Shown here one piece after another: positions 1 to 6,078 of a stretch of 14,187 nt of DNA. Where the stretch lies: the NCBI GenBank assembly GCA_001563885.1, contig LKMM01000028.1, positions 1 through 14,187 of the forward strand, in the 5' to 3' direction. The first letter of the stretch is position 1, and each line of letters opens with the position of its first letter. A program made the position numbers and the translations under genes. The notes under the pieces were generated by a model. It worked only from the letters and a program-made list of their open reading frames with translations. It had not been told where the DNA came from and ran no database searches. This stretch comes from Natrialbaceae archaeon B1-Br10_E2g27. GTDB taxonomy: Archaea > Halobacteriota > Halobacteria > Halobacteriales > Natrialbaceae.

Positions 1-2
1 AC

Positions 3-77
3 GCTCCGATAGTGTAGTCCGGCCAATCATATTGCCCTCTCGAGGCAATGACCGGGGTTCAAATCCCCGTCGGAGCA
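3..77 (+). tRNA. tRNA-Glu, anticodon CTC
   Basis: This is a complete cloverleaf read directly from the sequence. The 7-bp acceptor stem pairs 3-9 (GCTCCGA) with 70-76 (TCGGAGC), followed by discriminator A77. The anticodon stem pairs TTGCC (32-36) with GGCAA (44-48) around the loop CTCTCGA, which places anticodon CTC at 39-41, so it reads GAG codons as glutamate. The T arm is CGGGG-TTCAAAT-CCCCG. CCA is not encoded. A short T run follows at 78-81, a plausible archaeal RNA polymerase stop. The promoter lies outside the window. I see no second copy of the tRNA 3' end that would mark an integrated element here. Confidence 0.96.
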
Positions 78-139
78 TTTTATTGTGAACAACTGATCAG
101 CGGAGGCTGCGGAATTTGAGTTAAAAACGCGAGTGCAGC

Positions 140-192
140 GAGCGTGGGGTTGACGCTCCGTCGGAACATCGAGACCACACTGACGGTCAGTG
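140..192. promoter_or_regulatory. Two short inverted repeats in the leader region between tRNA-Glu and the reductase gene
   Basis: Two perfect inverted repeats lie between the tRNA and the flavoprotein gene. GAGCGT (140-145) pairs with ACGCTC (153-158) across 7 bases. CACTGAC (178-184) and GTCAGTG (186-192) form a 15-base palindrome around G185. The second has the size and symmetry of a dimeric regulator site and sits about 60 bases before the chosen start codon, so an operator or activator site is possible. A T-rich patch at 222-232 could be the TATA element. No regulator is identified; the functional reading is inference. Confidence 0.3.
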
Positions 193-252
193 GCTCCTAT
201 CTGGGCATAGTCAGCCAGCAAGCTTTTTCTTTGATTGACGATGAAACTGACT

Positions 253-1656
253 ATGAGTACAACGGACCAATCCACCGAAGCCCCGACGACCAGAACAACG
301 TGGGATGTCGTCGTGGTCGGTGCAGGAACCGCTGGCTGTTATGCCTCTGCAACGATCGCGAACGCAGGGTATGACGTCGTCGTCCTCGAGCGAAAATCCG
401 AACAAAAAGCGGGCCACATTGCCTGCGGTGATGCCTTGAAAGGCGCGGATGGCTTTCCCGAGGCGATCCCGCGGTCGAAAATCCAGCCGGCGTTTACGAA
501 CACCGACGTCGACCACGGCCGTTTCGAGATTCCTCAGGAAGACGCCGTCCTCGAGATTCCGATTCCGGGCGAACTCGCCGTCATCGACCGGCTGGAGTAC
601 GGCAAACTGCTAATCGAAGGCACGCTCGAGGCGGGCACCGAGATCCACTACGATACGGTCGTCACTGACGTAGTCCAGGATAATGACGGACGGGTGACAG
701 GTGTCGACGCGATTCGCAAAGGCGACCCCAAACGCTACGACGCGACGGTGGTCGTCGACGGCGCGGGGTCGCTGTCAGTGTTGCAGGATATGGTCGATTT
801 CGAGGAGTCGACGTTCGATACGAACGTCACCTACTCGCAGTTTTCCTCGGCGTATCGGGAGGTCGTCCACGTCGACGAACCCGTCGAGTGGGACGATGCA
901 CTCGTGTTCAAACCGACCGAGCGATCGGCAGGCTATCTCTGGTATTTCCCGCGGACGTCGACTGAGATCAACGTCGGACTTGGCTTTCAGATGTGCGAAG
1001 AGCCGATGAAACTCATCGAAGATTTGCGACGGGATCTCGAAAACCGGCCGGAGTTCGAAGGTGCCGAAGTTGCGGACAAACTCGGGGCTGCCCTCCCGAC
1101 GAAACGGCCCCACGACTCGGCGGTCCACCCTGGGTTCGTCGCAGTCGGCGACGCCGCGGGACACGTCAATCCCACGACGGGCGGTGGGATGGCCGGTGCC
1201 GCCTACGCTGGAGCCTACGCCGGCGAGCAGATTATCGAGGCCATCGAAGCCGACGACGTCAGCGAGGACGCCCTCTGGAGATACAACGAACGCGTGATGG
1301 ACCACTACGGTGGTCGGTTTGCTGCACTGGACGTCTACAACATTCTCGTCACCGCGGCCGATCTAGACGAACTGACAGCACTAATTGCGGCAATGCCCGG
1401 GGATAAACTCTCTGAGGCCCTGTACTCTGGGAAGGCAAACATAGGCTGGAAGCTCAAACTCGAGACGCTGTTGAAAAGCCGTGGCCACTGGGATACCCTC
1501 TGGACGCTCTATCAGACGAAACAACGCGCCGAAGAGATACTCGCCCACTACGAGGCCTATCCCTCGAGTCCGAACGACTTTACGGCGTGGCAAGACCGTC
1601 GCGACGAACTGATGGAGGCGGTCTACGAGACGACCGGCGCAGATCCAAAGTACTGA
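253..1656 (+). CDS. Geranylgeranyl reductase family FAD-dependent oxidoreductase
   Basis: This is a 467-aa flavoprotein of the geranylgeranyl/digeranylgeranyl reductase family, whose archaeal members use reduced FAD to saturate double bases of isoprenoid chains in ether lipids or related prenyl compounds. An N-terminal Rossmann motif GAGTAG (about residues 23-28) is followed by ERK at 46-48 for FAD ribose binding. The family-typical AGHIACGDALKG segment comes next, then the second FAD motif GDAAGHVNPTTGGG (about 299-312). There are no membrane segments. The frame also opens at TTG 235 and ATG 241. ATG 253 (MSTTDQ...) is preferred because a T-rich patch lies about 26 bases upstream and the extra residues carry nothing recognisable. 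The gene stands alone after tRNA-Glu. The exact substrate cannot be told from sequence; haloarchaea carry several paralogues. Confidence 0.87.
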   Translation: MSTTDQSTEAPTTRTTWDVVVVGAGTAGCYASATIANAGYDVVVLERKSEQKAGHIACGDALKGADGFPEAIPRSKIQPAFTNTDVDHGRFEIPQEDAVLEIPIPGELAVIDRLEYGKLLIEGTLEAGTEIHYDTVVTDVVQDNDGRVTGVDAIRKGDPKRYDATVVVDGAGSLSVLQDMVDFEESTFDTNVTYSQFSSAYREVVHVDEPVEWDDALVFKPTERSAGYLWYFPRTSTEINVGLGFQMCEEPMKLIEDLRRDLENRPEFEGAEVADKLGAALPTKRPHDSAVHPGFVAVGDAAGHVNPTTGGGMAGAAYAGAYAGEQIIEAIEADDVSEDALWRYNERVMDHYGGRFAALDVYNILVTAADLDELTALIAAMPGDKLSEALYSGKANIGWKLKLETLLKSRGHWDTLWTLYQTKQRAEEILAHYEAYPSSPNDFTAWQDRRDELMEAVYETTGADPKY

Positions 1657-1880
1657 CCGAATCGATTACGGACACTCGAGACAGCCACAACGCTCTACGG
1701 CGTGAAAATCGGAGGACAAATCTCCCGTCATAGCAACACCTTGTGACCAGAACCACTTAAAGAGATGACGACCGATGCGATGAGATGAATCACTGGCACT
1801 AATCTCGAGCCTCCGAGCCTGGATGGGACAGAGGTAGTCACCCACGAGGGGACAGGGTTACGTAACAGTTACAAAATTTG
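1657..1880. other. Intergenic stretch left of the IS element, no gene seen
   Basis: There is no credible reading frame here. Visible items are a TATA-like ACTTAAAG near 1753-1760, and a perfect 10-base palindrome GTTACGTAAC (1857-1866) followed at once by another GTTAC. These lie a few bases outside the left inverted repeat of the transposon. The stretch is probably the original spacer upstream of msrA, now separated from that gene by the insertion. The bases directly left of 1881 (AAAATTTG) would be the target-adjacent motif if the element behaves like other TnpB elements. Confidence 0.5.
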
Positions 1881-1896
1881 GCAGCAAACAGCAGCA
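1881..1896 (+). repeat. Left terminal inverted repeat of the IS element
   Basis: GCAGCAAACAGCAGCA is the exact reverse complement of 3836-3851. A second partial copy, GCAGCAAA, follows at 1901-1908 within the same end. Perfect terminal repeats are not the rule in the IS605 superfamily, whose ends normally carry subterminal hairpins. Confidence 0.85.
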
Positions 1897-1933
1897 GTCA
1901 GCAGCAAATCGAGATACCAATCCAAACCTTTAA

Positions 1934-1952
1934 GTTTAAATAGAATTTAAAC
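1934..1952. promoter_or_regulatory. A/T-rich perfect palindrome before the DUF2080-like gene
   Basis: GTTTAAAT (1934-1941), spacer AGA, ATTTAAAC (1945-1952) is a perfect 8-bp inverted repeat ending 6 bases before the GTG start at 1959. It overlaps the TATA-like AT-rich stretch that would drive the accessory gene and tnpB. It could be the left-end hairpin used in single-strand transposition, or an operator for the AbrB-like product encoded next to it, or both. The pairing is seen directly; both roles are inference. Confidence 0.55.
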
Positions 1953-1958
1953 ATAGGT

Positions 1959-2120
1959 GTGGCTGAGTTCACGTTTGAGGGCAGGGAAACACTTGAAAAA
2001 GAAGCAAAACCCATTGGCGGTGGCGCACACGTATTAGTCCCCAAGGATTGGATTGGAGAAACCGTTGCCGTCGTCCGCCTTGAACAAGAACGAGACGAAG
2101 ACGAACCCACTGAGGAATAA
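1959..2120 (+). CDS. Small transposon-associated protein, DUF2080-like, AbrB/SpoVT-like fold
   Basis: This is a 53-aa protein read from GTG 1959 to TAA 2118-2120, starting MAEFTFEGRETLEKEAKP and containing GGGAHVLVPKDWIGETVAVV (about residues 20-39). That segment has the pattern of the swapped-hairpin AbrB/SpoVT/MraZ DNA-binding domain (a V/I-x-hydrophobic-PK-x-W-x-G-x-x-V core). The tail is acidic (EQERDEDEPTEE). Small proteins of this kind (DUF2080, transposon-encoded protein) regularly precede tnpB in haloarchaeal IS1341 elements. There is no in-frame ATG/GTG/TTG further upstream close by. The tnpB start follows 6 bases after the stop, so the two genes are surely co-transcribed. A DNA-binding, possibly autoregulatory role is likely but not shown. 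Confidence 0.85.
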   Translation: MAEFTFEGRETLEKEAKPIGGGAHVLVPKDWIGETVAVVRLEQERDEDEPTEE

Positions 2121-2126
2121 CTAGAT

Positions 2127-3854
2127 ATGTCCTCTACACACCTCTCACTCCCACTGTGCTTACCAGACGAGGAGCGAGAGCGATACAACCGACTCGCCAC
2201 GCTCACCACGCAGACAGCGAACACACTCATACAGCAATACTGGACACCAGACCACCTCACTGAGATTGACGAATCCTCGTATCAAGCGTGGAAATACTTT
2301 GATGAACAAGAAGCCTTCGCAGAGTTCGATATATACCTCCCGAGTCGATACAAACGTTGTCTGTTACAGAAAGTTGGAGAAACACTTCGCAGTCACGCTG
2401 ACAAGCGAGACGCTTTCCAGACTATCAAACCACTCCTTCCAGACCACAAGATACGCAGCATCCACACCCGACGAATCAAAGACCGACTCTGGGACTCCGA
2501 TGGATACCTCTCATCAGGATACGTTGACCTGCTTATTGACCAGTTGAACGCTTACTACGACGTTCACGGAACGTATCCTGCCACGTACTTTGATTTCCAA
2601 GATTGTCCTGAATACTCGTCTGGTGTGCTACCGTATTCGGCGGATGACGGCCCTACCAGTGGACAGGCCGTCAAATACCAGTACAATAAATCCACTGAGC
2701 AACTTACTGTCGAACTCAAAACCCCAGACACACTCGAACCCGAGACGTATGGAGATTGGACATGGACAGAGTACACGCTCGACGGTTACGAGTCATTTCA
2801 CGAACTCGTAGACCACGGCAGTCTCTCTGCCCCATCATTCCAACCCAACACGTCGAAACAGGGCACAGAATACTACGAGTTGTCATTCCCCGTCGAGGTC
2901 GAACACGCAGACAAGTCAGACGGCGTTGCGTCTGTATTGTCAATTGATGGTGGACTTCGGAAAGACGCTACTGCTGTCGTCGTAGACGAAGAGGGAGAAC
3001 AACTCTCTACACCGTATTTCATTCAGAACGCGGAACGAGAGAGGATGAGAAATTTGAATCAGGAACGAAATCAGCTCAACTCGAAACTCGCACACCTCCG
3101 ACGACAGGGACGCGACCATACAGACTACTTCAAACATATCCAGTCAGAGTACGAGCGAGTGAACAACAAGATTCGACACAAACGCGAACAACTCGTACAC
3201 GACGTAGCCAACCAAATCCTCGCACTCGCCTTAGTGTACGACGTGGACGCTATCGTCCACGAAGACCTGCGGTCACTCTCCCCACCACGCGGTGAAGGAC
3301 AGTTGTCGTGGGAGTTGTCCTCTTGGGCACGCCGAGAGATTATCGAAAACACCGAATACAGAGCGGATATTGCTGGTATTCGTGTTGAGCGAGTGTATGC
3401 AGGGAACACGAGTCGGTCATGTCCTCGATGTGGCTCTACAGGACATACAACGAAGTCGCCCGACCATTACCACGAGGTCTGGCACGGCGGTCACTTCCGC
3501 TGTGACAACTCTCGGTGTGGATTCCAAGGAGACCGTGACTATGTTGGCGCTGTCAACGTGGCGCGAGTGTTTTTTGCGGAGTCGGACTCGCTAGACTCGG
3601 ATTTCACGTCTTCCTATATGGGAGACTTTGAAATCGAGCTAGCTGGCCGTTCCGCTGGCTCGCGTCCCGTGTTCGGCACATCGCTTATCGCGTATGTTGG
3701 ACAGTTGAGAGTGACTGCTGGTGGTGGGTCGGCGTTTATCGCGCCCGCTGTCACTCCTTCTGGGACGAAAAACAATGGCAGCAAATCTTCCGTGTCTAGT
3801 CCAGCGACACACAGTTATTCTCTCTTCGTGAGAGGTGCTGCTGTTTGCTGCTGA
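2127..3854 (+). CDS. tnpB: TnpB, RNA-guided nuclease of IS1341/IS605-type element
   Basis: This is a 575-aa IS605 OrfB/TnpB protein, the family ancestral to Cas12: a RuvC nuclease guided by an omega-RNA made from the element's right end, cutting DNA next to a target-adjacent motif. The RuvC residues are present: D274 (SIDGG), E379 (VHEDL) and D471 (DRDYVGAVNVAR). The zinc finger is CPRC at 432-435 and CDNSRC with C459 and C464. The coiled, charged stretch at 301-358 is the usual linker between RuvC I and II. Everything after about residue 481 is a low-complexity tail of roughly 95 residues not needed for the fold; its DNA (3567-3854) carries hairpins and the right end, so it probably also serves as omega-RNA. 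No stop or frameshift is seen, so the protein looks active. Confidence 0.93.
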   Translation: MSSTHLSLPLCLPDEERERYNRLATLTTQTANTLIQQYWTPDHLTEIDESSYQAWKYFDEQEAFAEFDIYLPSRYKRCLLQKVGETLRSHADKRDAFQTIKPLLPDHKIRSIHTRRIKDRLWDSDGYLSSGYVDLLIDQLNAYYDVHGTYPATYFDFQDCPEYSSGVLPYSADDGPTSGQAVKYQYNKSTEQLTVELKTPDTLEPETYGDWTWTEYTLDGYESFHELVDHGSLSAPSFQPNTSKQGTEYYELSFPVEVEHADKSDGVASVLSIDGGLRKDATAVVVDEEGEQLSTPYFIQNAERERMRNLNQERNQLNSKLAHLRRQGRDHTDYFKHIQSEYERVNNKIRHKREQLVHDVANQILALALVYDVDAIVHEDLRSLSPPRGEGQLSWELSSWARREIIENTEYRADIAGIRVERVYAGNTSRSCPRCGSTGHTTKSPDHYHEVWHGGHFRCDNSRCGFQGDRDYVGAVNVARVFFAESDSLDSDFTSSYMGDFEIELAGRSAGSRPVFGTSLIAYVGQLRVTAGGGSAFIAPAVTPSGTKNNGSKSSVSSPATHSYSLFVRGAAVCC

Positions 3855-3857
3855 AAA
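3567..3857 (+). ncRNA. Putative omega-RNA scaffold overlapping the tnpB 3' end
   Basis: In characterised TnpB systems the guide RNA overlaps the 3' part of tnpB and runs to the right end of the element; the guide is the first chromosomal bases beyond it. Here the part of tnpB after the last RuvC motif encodes no family-like protein and holds possible stems: GAGCTAGC (3636-3643) with GCTGGCTC (3654-3661, one G-U), and CTCTC (3820-3824) with GAGAG (3830-3834), directly before the terminal repeat. The guide would begin near 3855 with AAATTGGAACGG. Start and exact end cannot be fixed from sequence alone. Confidence 0.4.
3836..3851 (-). repeat. Right terminal inverted repeat of the IS element
   Basis: TGCTGCTGTTTGCTGC is the exact reverse complement of 1881-1896. 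It encodes the last tnpB residues (AAVC) and the stop codon TGA follows at 3852-3854, so the reading frame ends exactly at the element's end. Confidence 0.85.
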
Positions 3858-3909
3858 TTGGAACGGTTAGTTTCCCTCGAGGCTATTGAGACGTATACTG
3901 AGATTCCTA

Positions 3910-4512
3910 ATGTGCACACCAACGACGATACGGGAATACGACAGACAGACACCCGAAGAGACCAAGACAGCGACGTTCGGTCTCGGCTGTTTCTGGGGGC
4001 CGGATGCGTCCTTCGGCGCACGTTCCGGCGTCGTCCGAACGCGGGTCGGGTACGCTGGCGGGACGAAGCCGGACCCAACCTACGAAGTCATCGGTGACCA
4101 TACTGAAGTCGTCCAACTCGAGTACGACCCCGACCAGCTATCGTTCACCGAGTTGCTCGAGTACGCCTTCGACGCACACGACCCCTACCACCAGCCGAAC
4201 AAACGCCAGTATCAGCATATCGTCTTCACCGAGACGACGGCCCAACACGAGCAACTCGAGTCGTATCTCGAGGCGAACCTCGATCGAGAGCGGCTGACGA
4301 CGAGACTCGAGCGAGACCTCGAGTTTACGCTCGCAGAGCCCTATCACCAGAAATTCAACCTTCGGGGAAAGCGATGGATCACCGACGTCTTCGAGAAAGC
4401 GGGCTACGACGATGCCGACAGACGCGAGTCGCCAGCCGCGGCGAAACTCAACGCCCACGTCGCCGGTCACGAGGTAGACGTGGCGTTTCTCGACGATTTC
4501 GAACGTGCCTGA
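3910..4512 (+). CDS. msrA: Peptide-methionine (S)-S-oxide reductase MsrA
   Basis: This is a 200-aa protein that reduces methionine S-sulfoxide in oxidised proteins, a cytoplasmic repair enzyme. The family signature GCFWG contains the catalytic Cys27. The downstream blocks VRTRVGYAGG, DHTEVVQLEYDP, HDPYHQPNKRQYQ (here a Q appears where many members have D-x-G-x-Q-Y) and EPYHQKF are typical. ATG 3910 is chosen. An in-frame TTG at 3886 would add eight residues with no family resemblance, and the shorter form fits the usual MsrA start. The gene begins only about 55 bases from the right end of the IS element, so its promoter must lie in that gap or be supplied by the element. No Cys pair for recycling is seen at the C-terminus (residues 180-200). 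Confidence 0.94.
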   Translation: MCTPTTIREYDRQTPEETKTATFGLGCFWGPDASFGARSGVVRTRVGYAGGTKPDPTYEVIGDHTEVVQLEYDPDQLSFTELLEYAFDAHDPYHQPNKRQYQHIVFTETTAQHEQLESYLEANLDRERLTTRLERDLEFTLAEPYHQKFNLRGKRWITDVFEKAGYDDADRRESPAAAKLNAHVAGHEVDVAFLDDFERA

Positions 4513-4627
4513 TACGATAGCGAACTCGAGTTGAGGACGGAAAATCGGTATATGCCCGCCGGTAGAGCCGAGATTCGGTTCGAAGACGACCACCGAAACA
4601 AAGCACGTGCGATGTGTACTATCGAGT

Positions 4628-5230
4628 ATGGATCGGAACGAGATACGACAGGCCTGGGACGACGTCTCGGAAACCTACGCACAGCGGCGAGATCCGGATG
4701 GCTCCGACGCCACGCTGATCGACGAACTGCTCGAGGCGCTGCCTGCAGATCCGGACGTCCTCGATGTCGGCTGTGGCGACGGCGCACGGACGCTTGTGAA
4801 TCTCCCGCCCGAAAGCGTCGGGCTCGATATCTCTCGGCGCGGCCTCGAGCTCGCGGCTGACACTGTCCCGGAGAGTCGACTGGTGCAGGCGGATCTCGCC
4901 GAGTTGCCGCTTTCGGCCGATCGGTTCAGTGCGATTACGGCCTATCACGCGGTGTTTCACGTCCCACGCAGACGCCATCCAGCGGTCTACGAGGAGTTCG
5001 CACGCGTCCTCAGATCGGACGGTTGGCTGCTGATGACGCTACCTGGCGGACGGTTCGAAACGGTTCGACGGGGCTGGATGGGGGGTCGGATGTTCTTTTC
5101 GGCACCCGGTCGCAGTCGGACGCTCACACAGCTTCGAGAAGCTGGGTTTACCGATCTTCAGACGAAGACTGCGACGGATCCACTCGGGAGCCAGACCGAG
5201 TTCGTCTTCGCGAGACGAAGGAATCAGTAA
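4628..5230 (+). CDS. Class I SAM-dependent methyltransferase
   Basis: This 200-aa protein has the Rossmann methyltransferase pattern: motif I VLDVGCGDG (about 44-52), motif II acidic residue in VGLDIS (D67), VQADLAELPLSADRF as motif III/IV region, and a post-motif FARVLRSDGWLLMTLPGG typical of the Methyltransf_11 type. The family methylates small molecules, tRNA or lipids, and the substrate cannot be told. ATG 4628 is preferred over an in-frame GTG at 4607, which adds only MRCVLSS. It starts 115 bases after msrA in the same direction, so co-transcription is possible. Its last 7 bases overlap the 3' end of the convergent ABC permease gene. The local alternative is a tRNA or lipid methyltransferase. 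Confidence 0.87.
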   Translation: MDRNEIRQAWDDVSETYAQRRDPDGSDATLIDELLEALPADPDVLDVGCGDGARTLVNLPPESVGLDISRRGLELAADTVPESRLVQADLAELPLSADRFSAITAYHAVFHVPRRRHPAVYEEFARVLRSDGWLLMTLPGGRFETVRRGWMGGRMFFSAPGRSRTLTQLREAGFTDLQTKTATDPLGSQTEFVFARRRNQ

Positions 5231-6078
5231 TCCCCGAGAACGCCCAGCCGTCTTGCGCGGGCAGTCGCGTACTCGAAGACGAGGTAGCCGCCGACGAGGT
5301 AGACGACCGCAACCGCAAGCAGGATCGAGAGGTCGACAAGCGAAAACTCCCAGAGTCGGATTCCCTCAACCATCGCCTGCTGGAGGAGTGTGCTGCCATG
5401 TGCAAGCGGCAGGGCTCGCATCCAGCCGAGGTCGAACGCAGGTGCCGAGACGAGGACGACGAACCCAAACTGCAGCAGGTTCAGCCAGTTGCCAATCTGC
5501 TTATACAGAACCGTAATTCCCCCAGCCGCAAGCCCCAACCCGAGCACCGAAACGATACTCAGGGTCGCAACGACGACGATCGTCGGCAGGTGTAAGGCAA
5601 GCGTTGTCCCGGTGACGAGAATCATCACGGCGAGAATCACCGAGGAAATGAGAAACGTCCGGACGATCTTTGCGACGCCTTTGAGGAGTGCAACAGGTGC
5701 AAAACCAAACGGCGTCATCACATGGCGCTCGAGCGTGCCCCACTGAACGTCGCTCCCGATGTCGTTCGAAATCGAGGAGTAGGCCCCGACCGAAAGCGTC
5801 CACAGGAAGTAGCCGACGATGATTCCCTCGATCGAGTCGGTCAGCGCCTGCCCGGCAACCATCTGTCCGCCGAAAAAGAGGACGCCAAAGAAAAACAGTG
5901 AGATGACGATCCCGCCGACGGCGTTTGCAGGATACCGAACGAAGACCAGATACTCACGGTAGAGGACGGCTCGGGTGAGGTGGAGATAACTGGCCGGCCG
6001 AGATGGTGTAGGCTGGAGTTCACCGGGATGTGACTCGCCGGCTCGTGATGGCTCATCCGACCGCGATGGAGCCCTCAT
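5224..6078 (-). CDS. ABC-2 type transporter permease
   Basis: This is a 284-aa integral membrane protein with a soluble, Pro/Ser-rich N-terminus (1-30) and about six membrane segments, near residues 52-72, 83-103, 141-160, 166-190, 198-216 and 249-270. The loop GTLERHVMTPFG (about 114-125), after the second segment, is typical of ABC-2 exporters. It pairs with the ATPase encoded immediately upstream: the ATPase stop and this ATG overlap as ATGA (6075-6078), so translation is coupled. ABC-2 systems export lipids, polysaccharides, antibiotics or other drugs; the cargo is unknown. The 3' end overlaps the convergent methyltransferase gene by 7 bases. Confidence 0.9.
   Translation of the reverse strand: MRAPSRSDEPSRAGESHPGELQPTPSRPASYLHLTRAVLYREYLVFVRYPANAVGGIVISLFFFGVLFFGGQMVAGQALTDSIEGIIVGYFLWTLSVGAYSSISNDIGSDVQWGTLERHVMTPFGFAPVALLKGVAKIVRTFLISSVILAVMILVTGTTLALHLPTIVVVATLSIVSVLGLGLAAGGITVLYKQIGNWLNLLQFGFVVLVSAPAFDLGWMRALPLAHGSTLLQQAMVEGIRLWEFSLVDLSILLAVAVVYLVGGYLVFEYATARARRLGVLGDY

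Larger units (their letters stand above)
1881..3854 (+). mobile_element. IS1341-type (IS605 superfamily, tnpB-only) insertion sequence, apparently intact
   Basis: The element is about 2 kb and holds a DUF2080-like small gene and tnpB in the same direction, with no TnpA (Y1 transposase); this is the usual build of haloarchaeal IS1341-type elements. It is bracketed by a perfect 16-bp inverted repeat, 1881-1896 and 3836-3851. The right copy covers the last tnpB codons and touches its stop codon. A palindrome (1934-1952) sits just inside the left end and a small hairpin (3820-3834) just inside the right end. No target duplication is obvious, as expected for the family. Mobilisation would need a TnpA supplied from elsewhere. 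Exact ends are inferred from the repeats and could extend a few bases outward, where both flanks carry an AAATT-type run. Confidence 0.75.

Noticed and set aside
153..165. Octamers resembling the tRNA-Glu acceptor ends, downstream of the tRNA (ACGCTCCG and CCGTCGGA)
   Set aside because: Matches are only 8 bases each and overlap; no full tRNA 3' end repeat or integrase is present, so this is not supported as an attachment site.
5224..5230. Overlap of convergent methyltransferase and permease genes as a sign of misannotation
   Set aside because: Both reading frames are well supported and a 7-base tail-to-tail overlap is ordinary in compact genomes.
5023..5595. Long plus-strand frame over the ABC permease 3' half
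   Set aside because: It is antisense to clear membrane-protein coding sequence and is highly charged and repetitive, as expected for a shadow in GC-rich DNA.
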